5,543 bases of DNA from Chloroflexota bacterium (GTDB taxonomy: Bacteria; Chloroflexota; Limnocylindria; P2-11E), in assembly GCA_013695575.1 (NCBI GenBank), contig JACDAF010000135.1, forward strand, positions 1 to 5,543, in the 5' to 3' direction. Both the position numbers and the translations under genes were made by a program. Positions 4,806-5,543 of the stretch are shown one piece after another; position 1 is the first letter of the stretch, and each line of letters begins with the position of its first letter. The notes below the pieces were generated by a model. The model saw only the letters and a list, made by a program, of their open reading frames with translations, did no database searches and was not told the DNA's origin.

Positions 4806-5543
4806 TCAGTCCCCGAATGCGGGAGCAGCCTTGGCGGCGGGCACGGGATGCTCGCGCAGGATCGGCACGTCATCGAGGAAGACGGAGACCGCCAGCCCGA
4901 TGACCACCGCCGCCGCCGCGTACAGGAAGATCTCCTCGAGCGTCAGCGCGAGCGCCGTCCGGACTGCCGTGAGGATCCCCTCGAACGCGGGCAGCGCCGT
5001 GGGCGGGAGGGCCGCGCGCGCAGCGGCGATCGCAGCCGGGTCGAACAGGGCTTGCGCGCTGCCGCCCTGAGGGAACGCGCCGGCGAGCTGCGGCGGGAGC
5101 CGGAGCGCCGCGACCTCGATCTGGGCCCGCTCGGGCAGCCGCTGCGACAGCACGGATCCGAGCACCGCGGTGCCGATCGTGCCCCCGACGTTCCGCCAGA
5201 ACTGCACCTGGCTCGTGACGACTCCGAGGTAGCGGCGCTCCACCGCGCTCTGCACCGAGTTGAGGTACAGCGGGAAGGTCAAGCCGGTCCCGAACCCGAC
5301 GATGACCAGAGCAGTGATGACCTGGAGCTCGGCCGCGCCGGGGCGGACGCGCGAGAGGAGCCCTAGGCCGAGGGCGACGAGGGCCATGCCGACGGTGCCG
5401 ATGTAGCGGTAGCGCGGCAGCCGCAGCATCAGCTGGCCGGATGCGATGCTGCCCGTGGCGATCCCCGCCATCATCGGCGTGAGGAGCAGTCCCGAGTTCG
5501 TCGCTGCGAGGCCGAGCACGCCCTGGTAGATCAGCGGCACGTA
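4806..5543 (-). CDS. DHA2-family (EmrB/QacA-type) MFS efflux transporter, C-terminal part (5' end outside window)
   Basis: 245 residues are visible, from the window edge to the stop at 4808-4806; the GTG at 5540 is internal, not a start. The visible part begins YVPLIYQGVLGLAATNSGL, the familiar segment around TM9-10 of 14-TM drug:H+ antiporters, followed by LLTPMMAGIATGSIASGQL, GFGTGLTFPLYLNSVQ (83-98), and VTSQVQFWRNVGGTIGTAVLG (109-129), all typical of EmrB/QacA proteins. A long hydrophilic loop at about 134-187, including PPQLAGAFPQGG and ARAALPP, precedes the last membrane helix (about 209-228). That loop is also usual in this family, next to the final helix. The likely role is proton-driven export of lipophilic compounds from the cytoplasmic membrane; the substrate is unknown. 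It converges on the protease gene with only 4 bp between stops. Confidence 0.92.
   Translation of the reverse strand, partial: YVPLIYQGVLGLAATNSGLLLTPMMAGIATGSIASGQLMLRLPRYRYIGTVGMALVALGLGLLSRVRPGAAELQVITALVIVGFGTGLTFPLYLNSVQSAVERRYLGVVTSQVQFWRNVGGTIGTAVLGSVLSQRLPERAQIEVAALRLPPQLAGAFPQGGSAQALFDPAAIAAARAALPPTALPAFEGILTAVRTALALTLEEIFLYAAAAVVIGLAVSVFLDDVPILREHPVPAAKAAPAFGD

Noticed and set aside
4058..4873. 271-codon minus strand frame opposite the protease
   Set aside because: Low-complexity Arg/Asp-rich translation; the + strand frame has the full S1C triad and PDZ domain.
1..5543. CRISPR array, tRNA, rRNA, insertion sequence or attachment site
   Set aside because: No spaced repeats, clover-leaf, transposase or terminal inverted repeats were seen on reading both strands.

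Overview
The window is about 70% G+C, with closely packed genes, GTG and TTG starts, and a lipoprotein-type export signal. This suits a high-GC soil or freshwater bacterium of the Actinobacteriota or Chloroflexota type, but the sequence alone does not fix the phylum. It looks like ordinary chromosome: no transposase, integrase, phage gene, CRISPR array, tRNA or rRNA was seen. Nearly all of it is coding.

Left block (1-1140, + strand): the 3' end of an Fpg/Nei-type DNA glycosylase (zinc-finger tail only), a YceI-like lipoprotein 25 bp later, and a DUF2277 protein 27 bp after that. These could form one transcript, closed by a GC-rich hairpin at 1123-1140.

Second block (1141-2119, + strand): a 100-bp leader that is less GC-rich than its surroundings, holding a TTGACA box and an imperfect palindrome, then a polytopic membrane protein and a small winged-helix regulator that overlap by 4 bp (GTGA). 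The layout suggests a self-controlled membrane protein/regulator module. The regulator gene runs 47 bp into the end of a convergent MFS transporter gene.

Third block (2073-4801): the MFS transporter (- strand) and a + strand pair diverge from a 102-bp intergenic region with candidate promoters both ways and a 7-bp direct repeat. The pair is a protein with an unrecognised N-terminal region and a ribbon-helix-helix-like C-terminal segment, translationally coupled (TTGA overlap) to an S1C (HtrA/DegP-like) serine protease with one PDZ domain. The protease has an intact catalytic triad but no visible signal peptide or membrane anchor.

Right edge (4806-5543, - strand): the C-terminal part of a DHA2 (EmrB/QacA-type) drug-efflux MFS protein, cut by the window end and ending 4 bp from the protease stop.

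No clearly new multi-gene system stands out. The parts most worth a second look are the palindrome with the membrane-protein/regulator pair, and the coupled RHH-like protein and apparently cytoplasmic protease.
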